From contig JAAVHW010000017.1 in the NCBI GenBank assembly GCA_014799525.1, positions 1 to 7,459 of the forward strand: a stretch of DNA of 7,459 bases. Direction: 5' to 3'. A program made the translations under genes and the position numbers. This document shows positions 1-6,635 of this stretch, one piece after another. Source of the DNA: Clostridiales bacterium (GTDB taxonomy: Bacteria; Bacillota; Clostridia; Christensenellales; CAG-917). The notes under the pieces were generated by a model. It ran no database searches. It had not been told where the DNA came from and saw only the letters and a list, made by a program, of their open reading frames with translations. Position 1 is the stretch's first letter; each line of letters opens with the position of its first letter.

Positions 1-1
1 C

Positions 2-1333
2 GACCGAGTAGTTGAAAATGGAAAAAGTGTGGAGTACGCCTACTGTAAGGTGTGCTATTCGTCTGCGCTGAAGCATGGGCAGTCGCCAAAGGATGTCGCT
101 CGCGCATGCATTGCGAGGAAGGGCAAGGAGTGCCGCGTATGCGGACACACGGCGGAGCAGCTTGAAAAAACGCTGTATTTAGGCTGTCCCGATTGCTACC
201 GCGAAATGCACGGCGTTGTTGAAGGCGTTGTGTGCGGTGCGCAGGCAGGAAATAGCTTTAGCATAAATAAGCTGTTTGACAATGATGTTTTGCATATTTC
301 AACCCCAGCATTTGGTGAAAACGGAAGTGATGAGTCCGCGCTTGACTGCGTAGTGTCATCGCGCGTAAGACTTGCAAGAAACGTTGAGGGGGTTAGGTTT
401 CCTCACTGCATTTCGAGTGCGGACGAGCGCACGGTTGAAATTATAAAGGGCGCAATGAGGGCGGCGGACGGCTTGTTTGACGCGCGTCTGCTCACAATGT
501 CGAGCCTTACGAAGTCGGAAAAGGTGGCGCTTGTTGAGAGGCATCTCATATCTCTTCCGCTTGCAAACAATAGCGTTCACGGCGCGGTTATAATTGAAAA
601 GGGCAATTCCTCTCAAATGTCGGTTATGATAAACGAAGAGGACCATTTGCGCGAGCAGTGTATGCTTTACGGTCACAATCTAAGCCGTGCATACGAAAGA
701 CTGCACGCATACGATATGCGCTTAAAGGAGCAATTGCCTCTTGCTTACGACCGCCAGTTTGGATATCTTACGGCGTGTGTGACAAACGTAGGCACGGGTA
801 TGCGAGCTTCAGAAATGCTATTTCTGCCCGCGCTTGAAAGGACGGAGAACGTGGAGCGCCTATTTGGCTTGCTCAAAAAGTCGTACGGCGTGACGGCAAG
901 GGGCTACTTTGGCGAGGGAAGCGACGCGGCGTACGGAATGTATCAGATATCAAACTCTCGCACGTTTGGCGTAAGCGCGGCTGAAACCGTCGGACTTATT
1001 GAAAGAGTGGTTGAAAAGGTGTGCTGTCTTGAGCGGCGTGCGCTTGATATACTCGTGCAGGGGCATAAAACCCAATTGCTCAAGGGAGTGCACGATAGCT
1101 ACGGACGGCTTGCCTACGCCTATAGTCTGACTATGCCAGAGCTTATGGAAAAGCTTGCGGACGTACGGCTTGGCGTGATGCTTGGCGAGCTGCCTATAAG
1201 CATGGCGACGATAAATGAAATCATTGAAAGATGCGCATTGTCCTCGGAGGTTACGGTTGACGGTATATCCGCGGACGAGCGAAATATAGCGAGAGCAAAT
1301 ATAGTGCGAGACTTGCTTACGGAGGAAAAGTAA
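2..1333 (+). CDS. mcsB: McsA-McsB fusion: zinc-finger activator joined to protein-arginine kinase (5' partial)
   Basis: The kinase part phosphorylates arginines on cytosolic proteins, tagging them for ClpC-ClpP. In other Bacillota the zinc-finger McsA is a separate activator. The frame is open from base 2, so the gene begins outside the window. Residues are numbered from the GTG at 29. The first ~60 match McsA: the second half of zinc finger 1 (C6, C9), preceded by the NGKSVEYAYC stretch typical of that finger, then finger 2 (C35, C38, C53, C56, ending LGCPDCY). A linker of ~45 residues follows, without the C-terminal UVR helices of McsA. From ~106 there is a full ATP:guanido-phosphotransferase domain: SSRVRLARN (110-118), INEEDH with the catalytic acidic pair (201-206), the active-site Cys C250 in CVTNVGTG, and GEGSDA (295-300). 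The C-terminal phospho-arginine pocket motif reads RNIARA (418-423) instead of RDxxRA. The stop overlaps the clpC start. Domain identities are seen directly; that one polypeptide does both jobs is inferred. Confidence 0.9.
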   Translation, partial: DRVVENGKSVEYAYCKVCYSSALKHGQSPKDVARACIARKGKECRVCGHTAEQLEKTLYLGCPDCYREMHGVVEGVVCGAQAGNSFSINKLFDNDVLHISTPAFGENGSDESALDCVVSSRVRLARNVEGVRFPHCISSADERTVEIIKGAMRAADGLFDARLLTMSSLTKSEKVALVERHLISLPLANNSVHGAVIIEKGNSSQMSVMINEEDHLREQCMLYGHNLSRAYERLHAYDMRLKEQLPLAYDRQFGYLTACVTNVGTGMRASEMLFLPALERTENVERLFGLLKKSYGVTARGYFGEGSDAAYGMYQISNSRTFGVSAAETVGLIERVVEKVCCLERRALDILVQGHKTQLLKGVHDSYGRLAYAYSLTMPELMEKLADVRLGVMLGELPISMATINEIIERCALSSEVTVDGISADERNIARANIVRDLLTEEK

Positions 1334-3819
1334 TGAATTTTTCCAATAATTCACAGGAAGTATTGAATATTGCGGAGGAGCTTGCAAAGCGTATGGGCGA
1401 CGAGCTTGGCACGGAGCATCTCCTGTTCGGGCTTGTAAACGTAGAGAATACGCTTGCATACAAAATACTCACCGACTGCGGCTTTGATAAGAGCTGGCTT
1501 GGCAATATGTGGCAGTATTTGTCCGCGCCTGCCCGTTATAACGAAGTAAACGTTTCCACCCGTGTAAACAGAGTTCTGCACGAGGCAAAGAATATGGCGA
1601 TTACGTTTGGCGTATCGGAGATTGGCACGGAGCATCTGCTATACTGCTTACTTGACGAGCGTGATTCGGTGGCGGCACAGATTTTTGCGGCGGCGGGAAT
1701 TGATATGACTATGCTGCAAAAAAATACGTACGTGATGATTATGAGAAGCATGGACGCGAGGCAGGGCAGCGCGAAAGTAAGCGAAGACCTGCAAAATGCA
1801 GCGAAGCCTGCAAGGCTGTCGTCCGTCCTTAGCGATAAGTGCTACACTGCGCCAAAGAAAGATGATATGGATGCAGACCTTCTAAAGTTTGGCGTGGACC
1901 TCACCGCTAAGGCGAGGGAAGGAAGGCTTGACCCCGTTATCGGCAGGGGCAAGGAAACTGAAAGGGTTATACAGGTGCTTTGCCGCCGTACAAAAAACAA
2001 TCCCATACTTATCGGCGAGCCGGGCGTTGGCAAATCCGCCGTCATAGACGGACTCGCGCAGGCAATTGTAAACGGACTTGTTCCGTCCGTACTGAGAGAT
2101 AAAACCTTATTTTCGTTGGATTTAACTTCGCTTGTCGCAGGTACGCGCTATCGCGGCGACTTCGAACAAAGGCTTAAAACTGTGCTTGCCGAGATAAAGC
2201 AAAGAGGGGATATCATACTTTTTATAGACGAGATACACACCATTCTGAAGGCTGGCTCAAGCGAGGGCGGATTGGATATTGCAAACATCCTGAAGCCCAT
2301 GCTTGCAAGGGGTGAATTGCAAACCATAGGCGCGACAACCATTGAGGAATACAGGAAGCAGTTTGAACAGGATAGCGCATTAGAACGCCGCTTTCAGCCT
2401 GTAAACGTGGAAGAGCCGTCACCGAGCGAGACCATTGAAATTCTCTACGGCTTGCGTGAAAAATATGAAAAGCACCACGGCGTGACTATATCGGATTCGG
2501 CGATATCCGCGGCGGCAATTCTCTCCGACAGATACGTGACGGATAGGTTTTTGCCGGATAAGGCGATAGACCTTATGGACGAGGCGGCTTCAAGAAAGAA
2601 TATATATGCGTTTTCAACTCCGCAGGAGATTCGCGATTTAGAGGCGAAGATGAAGCAGGCGGACCTCGATATGAGCGAGGCGGCGCGTAAGGAAAATTTT
2701 GAAAAGAGCATGAAGCTCAAGGAGCTTAGAAACGAGTATATGGAGCAGCTCGTGCAGGCGCAGCTTGAGTGGAAGGAAAAGCGCGCAAACGCTACGCTGC
2801 TTGTTGACGAGGACGATATTGCAGAGGTTGTATGCAGCTGGACGGGTATCCCTGTGAGCAAGATAACGGACGGCGAAAGCGAAAAGCTTGCCGTACTCGA
2901 GCAGGCGTTGCAGCAAAGGGTGATTGGGCAAAACGCCGCATGCAGTGCCGTTGCAAGAGCGGTCAAACGCGCAAGAGCAGGACTCAAAGACCCCAAGCGT
3001 CCGATAGGCTCGTTTATATTCTTAGGTCCTACGGGCGTTGGTAAGACGGAGCTTGCAAAAGCGCTTGCAGGCGCGCTGTTTGGCGATGACGATATGCTCA
3101 TACGCGTGGATATGTCCGAGTATATGGAAAAGGAGAGCGTATCAAGGCTTATTGGTTCCGCCCCTGGGCTTGTCGGCTTTGAAGAGGGTGGACAGCTCAC
3201 CGAAAAGGTGCGCAGAAAGCCGTACTCAGTCGTGCTGTTTGACGAGATTGAAAAGGGGCATTCCGACATTTACAACCTGCTTTTGCAGATACTCGAGGAC
3301 GGAATACTCACCGACAGTCACGGTCGCACGGTCAGCTTTAAAAATACGGTGGTTATCCTCACCTCGAATATAGGCTCGAAGGAGGCGGAGGAGAACCGCA
3401 TGCAGCTTGGATTTATCGGCGCGGAGCAGAATGAAAACGAGCTTGAGCGCATAAAGGAAAAGCATATCGCCGCACTCAAAAACTATATGAAGCCAGAGAT
3501 TGTCAACCGTATTGACGAGGTCATCGTGTTTGACAAGCTCGGTAAGGACGGACTTATCAAGATAGCGGACATCATGTTCTCGTCGCTTGCAAAGAGGCTT
3601 GACGAGCGCGGAATGGGCTTGAATATCACTGACGAAGCAAAGCTATTCGTCGTAAACGCAGGCTATGACCCCAAGTACGGCGCAAGACCTCTTCGCCGCA
3701 CTATACAGCGACTCATTGAGGATAAGCTGAGCGAAAAGCTCATTGCTGGCGAGTTTGCAGACGGTGATACGATAATAATTGACGCTGGCGAAAATGAATT
3801 GATATTTGGTAGAATATGA
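1333..3819 (+). CDS. clpC: ClpC, AAA+ unfoldase of the ClpCP protease
   Basis: ClpC is a cytosolic hexameric ATPase that unfolds substrates, including phospho-arginine-tagged ones, and threads them into ClpP. The 828 residues have the usual length and order. Two Clp_N repeats (about 5-135) carry GTEH at 26-29 and 98-101, whose glutamates match the phospho-arginine-binding E32 and E106 of B. subtilis ClpC. AAA domain 1 has Walker A GEPGVGKS (228-235), pore loop GTRYRG, Walker B LFIDE and an ERR arginine finger (351-353). A UVR-type coiled-coil middle domain lies at about 430-480. AAA domain 2 has Walker A GPTGVGKT (565-572), Walker B LFDE (635-638), the LGF ClpP-docking tripeptide (692-694) and sensor-2 GARPLRR (784-790 region). 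The second pore loop reads GLVGF (612-616) where GYVG is usual. The ATG overlaps the TAA of the previous gene, with GGAGG 7 nt upstream. LGF separates it from the ClpB disaggregase. Confidence 0.96.
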   Translation: MNFSNNSQEVLNIAEELAKRMGDELGTEHLLFGLVNVENTLAYKILTDCGFDKSWLGNMWQYLSAPARYNEVNVSTRVNRVLHEAKNMAITFGVSEIGTEHLLYCLLDERDSVAAQIFAAAGIDMTMLQKNTYVMIMRSMDARQGSAKVSEDLQNAAKPARLSSVLSDKCYTAPKKDDMDADLLKFGVDLTAKAREGRLDPVIGRGKETERVIQVLCRRTKNNPILIGEPGVGKSAVIDGLAQAIVNGLVPSVLRDKTLFSLDLTSLVAGTRYRGDFEQRLKTVLAEIKQRGDIILFIDEIHTILKAGSSEGGLDIANILKPMLARGELQTIGATTIEEYRKQFEQDSALERRFQPVNVEEPSPSETIEILYGLREKYEKHHGVTISDSAISAAAILSDRYVTDRFLPDKAIDLMDEAASRKNIYAFSTPQEIRDLEAKMKQADLDMSEAARKENFEKSMKLKELRNEYMEQLVQAQLEWKEKRANATLLVDEDDIAEVVCSWTGIPVSKITDGESEKLAVLEQALQQRVIGQNAACSAVARAVKRARAGLKDPKRPIGSFIFLGPTGVGKTELAKALAGALFGDDDMLIRVDMSEYMEKESVSRLIGSAPGLVGFEEGGQLTEKVRRKPYSVVLFDEIEKGHSDIYNLLLQILEDGILTDSHGRTVSFKNTVVILTSNIGSKEAEENRMQLGFIGAEQNENELERIKEKHIAALKNYMKPEIVNRIDEVIVFDKLGKDGLIKIADIMFSSLAKRLDERGMGLNITDEAKLFVVNAGYDPKYGARPLRRTIQRLIEDKLSEKLIAGEFADGDTIIIDAGENELIFGRI

Positions 3820-3826
3820 TATAAGC

Positions 3827-3856
3827 GGCGGGACGAAATGTCCCGCCTGTGTTTTA
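3827..3856 (+). terminator. Rho-independent terminator after clpC
   Basis: A perfect 8-bp stem, GGCGGGAC (3827-3834) with GTCCCGCC (3840-3847), encloses a GAAAT loop and is followed by TGTGTTTTATA. It lies 7 nt after the clpC stop. The stem is strong and the U-tract interrupted, so it should end the mcs-clpC operon, possibly with some read-through. Confidence 0.75.
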
Positions 3857-3911
3857 TATGGGGTTATTTAGAGGGATAAGTGCTTATTTGGGCGGTAGAA
3901 TTTGCTAAGGC

Positions 3912-3932
3912 AATTTATTTGTGAAATAAGTT
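3912..3932. repeat. AT-rich inverted repeat between terminator and hpf promoter
   Basis: Nine pairs can form between 3912-3920 and 3924-3932 (core TTATTT-GTG-AAATAA), all A-T except one G-T, ending 12 nt before the -35 element at 3945. The right arm AAATAAG also pairs perfectly with CTTATTT at 3883-3889. In so AT-rich a region this may be chance. It could be a weak operator for the downstream promoter or part of a minus-strand termination signal. No regulator can be named. Confidence 0.25.
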
Positions 3933-3944
3933 TTGTAAATTGTA

Positions 3945-3973
3945 TTGAATATATAAATAATATTTGATATAAT
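3945..3973 (+). promoter_or_regulatory. Sigma-A promoter with extended -10, driving hpf-TIM barrel-pgi
   Basis: The -35 box TTGAAT (3945-3950) is separated by exactly 17 bp from a perfect -10 box TATAAT (3968-3973). The -10 is preceded by TG one base upstream (3965-3966), giving an extended -10. Transcription should start near 3980, leaving a leader of about 25 nt that contains AGGAGG (3992-3997), 7 nt before the hpf ATG. The position just after the clpC terminator supports a separate transcription unit. Confidence 0.8.
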
Positions 3974-4004
3974 ATAGGCGAAAATAAAGGCAGGAGGTAG
4001 TTTT

Positions 4005-4352
4005 ATGAAGCTTGAAATTTTCGGTAAGAACTATGAACCCAGCGATTTGCTCAAATCCGTCACGGAAAAGAAGTGCGAAAAGCTCGCAAGAAGATTTTCT
4101 GATGATGAGCATGCACAGGTGAGATTCAACGTCGTTTTTGAAAATGGCTTGTATACCACCAACTTGGTCGTCACGTCCCGTGGACAGACCTACCGTGCAG
4201 AGACGCAGTCCGCCTCGCCTTTTGACAATCTTGACATTGTTATCCCAAAGCTGCTCGGACAGATGAAAAAGCAGAAGGATGTCTGGGAAAGAAGCAAAAA
4301 AGGCTCGGCACCCGTGTATGCGGATATGAGAGTGCGCGAGGATGAGGAGTAA
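4005..4352 (+). CDS. hpf: Short ribosome hibernation promoting factor (HPF/RaiA family)
   Basis: Proteins of this S30AE family bind the decoding region of the 30S subunit in resting or stressed cells and block translation, protecting idle ribosomes. The 115 residues open with MKLEIFGKNYEPSDLLKSV, matching the family's first strand and helix, continue with basic helix residues (EKKCEKLARRF, 21-31), a strand pair around 38-65 and the RAET segment (64-67), then a second amphipathic helix (about 73-92). The protein stops there: the C-terminal dimerisation domain of the long (~185 aa) HPF usual in Bacillota is absent, and only a polar, acidic tail follows. This predicts monomeric action or association with a partner rather than direct 100S dimer formation. 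A strong AGGAGG lies 7 nt upstream. The next gene starts one base after the stop, so they are co-transcribed. The family is well supported; the precise subclass (HPF or RaiA/YfiA) is not. Confidence 0.85.
   Translation: MKLEIFGKNYEPSDLLKSVTEKKCEKLARRFSDDEHAQVRFNVVFENGLYTTNLVVTSRGQTYRAETQSASPFDNLDIVIPKLLGQMKKQKDVWERSKKGSAPVYADMRVREDEE
4345..4349 (+). promoter_or_regulatory. Shine-Dalgarno deciding the TIM-barrel gene start
   Basis: AGGAG, inside the last codons of hpf, lies 4 nt before the ATG at 4354. The alternative in-frame ATG at 4342 precedes this site and has only a GAGG directly against it. Starting at 4354 also gives MQVGISTATF, the usual beginning of this family's first barrel strand. 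Confidence 0.6.
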
Positions 4353-4353
4353 G

Positions 4354-5139
4354 ATGCAGGTCGGAATTTCGACGGCTACGTTTTTTCTGAAAGAATTGAC
4401 CGAGGATTCGTTCTCGGTCATTCAACGCTGTGGAGGACAAACCTGCGAGGTGTTTCTCACGACGTACAGCGAGTACGAGCCCGAGTTTGGAAAGCTGCTC
4501 GTTGAGAGAAAGGGCGACCTTGACGTGTATTCCGTCCATTCGCTGAACACAAATTTCGAGCCGCAGCTTTTCAATGCGGCAGAGCGCACCCGCACCGACG
4601 CGGAGAGAGTTTTTGACAAGGTGCTTGCGGTTGGCAAACAGCTTGGGGCTAAGGTGTACACCTTCCACGGACTGTCGCGGCTTAAAAAGACTATGTATTT
4701 TGACCCTGTCGTCGTAGGCAAGCGTATGCGCGAGCTTGGCGAAAGGGCGAAGGAATACGGCATTACGCTGTGTCTTGAAAACGTACACTGGGCGACCTTC
4801 AACACTCCCGACTTCTATGCGGAGATGAAAAAGCATTCGGACGGCTGCGGCTGCGTGCTTGATATAAAGCAGGCAAGGCAGTCGGGCTACGATTGGCGCG
4901 AGTATCTAACAGTCATGGGCGATACGCTAAAGAACGTACATCTTAGCGACGTTGACGAGGATGGAAACATAGTTATGGTGGGGAAGGGCGTATTCCCTTT
5001 TGGGGAGCTTATCGACAGGCTTGAGGACGTCGGATATAGCGGTCCGCTTATCATAGAGCAGTATGCAAAAAATTACAACGACTACCAAGAGATTGCGCAG
5101 TCGGTGGAATATTTGAAAAACCTTATCGGAGGCAGATAA
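4354..5139 (+). CDS. Xylose-isomerase-like TIM-barrel protein (sugar phosphate isomerase/epimerase superfamily)
   Basis: This 261-residue protein belongs to the AP-endonuclease-2/xylose-isomerase-like TIM-barrel superfamily, whose members isomerise or epimerise sugars or cleave DNA at abasic sites using divalent metals. Visible landmarks are strand 1 MQVGISTATF, VHSLN (61-65), TFHG (103-106), LCLENVHW with E142, VLDIKQA with D170, NVHLSD with H196, and PLIIEQY with E235. E142, D170, H196 and E235 are well placed as the metal-binding set. The exact reaction cannot be read from the sequence. DNA-repair endonuclease IV is less likely: the protein is shorter and lacks that family's denser His/Glu pattern. 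The gene starts 1 nt after hpf and overlaps pgi by 1 nt, so translational coupling is probable. The neighbouring pgi suggests a role in sugar or sugar-phosphate interconversion. Fold assignment is firm and substrate unknown. Confidence 0.8.
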   Translation: MQVGISTATFFLKELTEDSFSVIQRCGGQTCEVFLTTYSEYEPEFGKLLVERKGDLDVYSVHSLNTNFEPQLFNAAERTRTDAERVFDKVLAVGKQLGAKVYTFHGLSRLKKTMYFDPVVVGKRMRELGERAKEYGITLCLENVHWATFNTPDFYAEMKKHSDGCGCVLDIKQARQSGYDWREYLTVMGDTLKNVHLSDVDEDGNIVMVGKGVFPFGELIDRLEDVGYSGPLIIEQYAKNYNDYQEIAQSVEYLKNLIGGR

Positions 5140-6530
5140 TGATAAAATTTGATTTCAACAACATGATGGACGCCTATATTGGCGAGCAGGGCATCAGCGA
5201 GAAAGAGATTGAAGCGGTGCTTGACAAGGCGCAGGATTCCTATGCGTATTTTGAGAAGAATCGCGGCACGGGCTGGATGGGCTGGTCGGAGCTTCCCTAC
5301 AATCAGGAGAACATTGTGCGCGACATAATTATGACGGCGGCGGATATCCGCGCAAAGTACAAGAACTTTGTCGTACTCGGCATTGGCGGAAGCGCACTTG
5401 GTCCTATGGCTGTATACAACGCGCTTTGCCACTTGAGATACAACGAGCTTGACGAGAGCAAGCGCGGCGTAAAGTTCTTTGTCGAGGACAACGTAGACCC
5501 CGAGAGAATGCTCGCACTCCTTGACGTAATCGACCCCGCGGAAACCATGTTCAACGTAATCACAAAGAGCGGCGCAACGTCGGAGACGATGAGCCAATAT
5601 CTCATCATCACGGATATTCTCAAAAAGAAGTGCGGCGAGGATTGGGCAAAGCACATCATCGCAACAACTTCAGAGAGCAAGGGCAACCTCATCAAGCTTG
5701 CAAAGGAAGAGGGCTTCAAGACCTATTTCATTCCGGACGGTGTAGGCGGCCGTTTCAGCGAGCTTTGCCCCGTAGGACTTTTGCCCGCGGCGGTGCTTGG
5801 CATTGATATCCTCGGCTTGCTTGTAGGCGCGTCCGAGATGGACAAGAAGTGCAACGGTGCAGACCCATACAAGAACCCTGCGCTTATGGCGGCGGTTTTG
5901 CAGTACATAGCTATGGAGCAAAAGGGCAAGAATATTTCTGTCATGATGCCGTATGCGGATTCGCTCAAGCTCATGGCTGACTGGTACTGCCAGCTTTGGG
6001 GCGAGAGTCTTGGCAAGGCGGTTGACTTCAACGGCAAGACGGTGCATAAGGGACAGACTCCCGTCAAGGCACTCGGCGTCACCGACCAGCACTCGCAGGT
6101 TCAGCTTTACACCGAAGGTCCGTTTGACAAGGTTATCACAATTATCGGCGTTGAGAAGTTCAGAAAGGACGTCGTTATTGCAAACGGTGCGGAGCAGTTC
6201 GCTGACGTAAACTTCCTTTGCGGACATACGATGAGCGAGCTTATCAACACCGAGCGCAAGGCAACGGAATATGCACTCACACGCTCAAAGCATATGAACA
6301 GAACGATTTTGCTTGACGAAGTGAACGCGCGCTCAATCGGTCAGCTCCTTATGTTCTTCCAGCTTGAAACTGCGTACTGCGGAAAGATGCTCAATATCGA
6401 CACCTTCAATCAGCCTGGCGTTGAGGAGGGTAAGAACGCGACCTACGCTATGTTTGATAGACACGGCTACGAAGCAAAGAAGGCAGAGCTTGAAGCCGCT
6501 CCAAAGAAAAACGATAAGTATATAATCTAA
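5139..6530 (+). CDS. pgi: Glucose-6-phosphate isomerase
   Basis: The enzyme interconverts glucose-6-phosphate and fructose-6-phosphate in glycolysis and gluconeogenesis, in the cytosol. At 463 residues it is the compact bacterial form. Substrate-binding and catalytic motifs are intact: GIGGSALGP (81-89), the phosphate-binding TKSGATSET (142-150), GVGGRFSELCPVG (201-213, R205), WGESLGK with catalytic E289, DQHSQ with H318, and FNQPGVEEGK with K432 near the C terminus. The first signature has Glu and Cys where Val/Leu and Ser/Thr are more common (FSELCPVG), but all key residues are present. The ATG overlaps the TAA of the TIM-barrel gene, with GGAGG 6 nt upstream, so it is the third gene of the hpf unit. 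A long hairpin begins 12 nt after its stop. Confidence 0.97.
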   Translation: MIKFDFNNMMDAYIGEQGISEKEIEAVLDKAQDSYAYFEKNRGTGWMGWSELPYNQENIVRDIIMTAADIRAKYKNFVVLGIGGSALGPMAVYNALCHLRYNELDESKRGVKFFVEDNVDPERMLALLDVIDPAETMFNVITKSGATSETMSQYLIITDILKKKCGEDWAKHIIATTSESKGNLIKLAKEEGFKTYFIPDGVGGRFSELCPVGLLPAAVLGIDILGLLVGASEMDKKCNGADPYKNPALMAAVLQYIAMEQKGKNISVMMPYADSLKLMADWYCQLWGESLGKAVDFNGKTVHKGQTPVKALGVTDQHSQVQLYTEGPFDKVITIIGVEKFRKDVVIANGAEQFADVNFLCGHTMSELINTERKATEYALTRSKHMNRTILLDEVNARSIGQLLMFFQLETAYCGKMLNIDTFNQPGVEEGKNATYAMFDRHGYEAKKAELEAAPKKNDKYII

Positions 6531-6542
6531 GAGTAGTTTGCA

Positions 6543-6594
6543 AATTATGTCATACTGTCTGTACCGATTTTGGTGCAGGCGGCGTGGCATAATT
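6543..6594 (+). other. Long RNA hairpin in the pgi 3' region
   Basis: The bases 6543-6565 pair with 6572-6594 around a 6-nt loop (GATTTT): 23 stacked positions with a single A-C mismatch (6554/6583) and no bulge. Five pairs are U-G (6550, 6553, 6556, 6558 and 6562 with their partners). In each the U is in the left arm and the G in the right, so they pair only in plus-strand RNA; on the minus strand they would be A-C mismatches. The outer arms are AATTATGTCA and TGGCATAATT. No U-tract follows (GTATTGTAAAAAAG), so this is not a classical terminator. It may protect the pgi mRNA 3' end, be an RNase III-type processing site, or be one copy of a dispersed palindromic element. The structure is read directly from the sequence; its role is unknown. 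Confidence 0.7.
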
Positions 6595-6635
6595 GTATTG
6601 TAAAAAAGATTGGTTGGCTGCGTTGAGCATATAAG

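Noticed and set aside
29..31. GTG at 29 as the true start of the McsA-McsB gene
   Set aside because: The same frame is open back to base 2, and the upstream codons (DRVVENGKS) continue the McsA first-finger pattern, so the gene extends beyond the window. No convincing Shine-Dalgarno precedes the GTG.
2..1333. The McsA-McsB fusion being a frameshift or assembly artefact
   Set aside because: Both domains lie in one frame with a family-like linker and no stop, and every domain motif is intact. An artefact joining two genes in frame so cleanly is unlikely, although only re-sequencing or relatives can settle it.
2445..3269. Long minus-strand reading frame (274 codons) inside clpC
   Set aside because: It is antisense to highly conserved ClpC motifs, is rich in Ser and Ala as expected for an antisense shadow, shows no recognisable domain, and has no supporting gene context.
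3848..4004. Riboswitch or T-box leader before hpf
   Set aside because: The consensus promoter at 3945-3973 leaves only about 25 nt of leader, too short for such an element.
4342..4344. ATG at 4342 as start of the TIM-barrel gene
   Set aside because: It would add MRSK before the conserved MQVGIST start, overlap hpf further, and lacks a properly spaced Shine-Dalgarno. 4354 is preferred.
5670..6227. Minus-strand reading frames across pgi and the other coding genes
   Set aside because: They overlap clearly conserved plus-strand proteins and show no recognisable family.
6543..6594. The same hairpin as an insertion-sequence remnant or transposon end
   Set aside because: No transposase fragment, flanking target-site duplication or second copy is visible in the window.
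6543..6600. The pgi downstream hairpin as a simple Rho-independent terminator
   Set aside because: It is followed by GTATTGTAAAAAAG rather than a U-tract, its base is AT-rich, and it is far longer than typical terminator stems.
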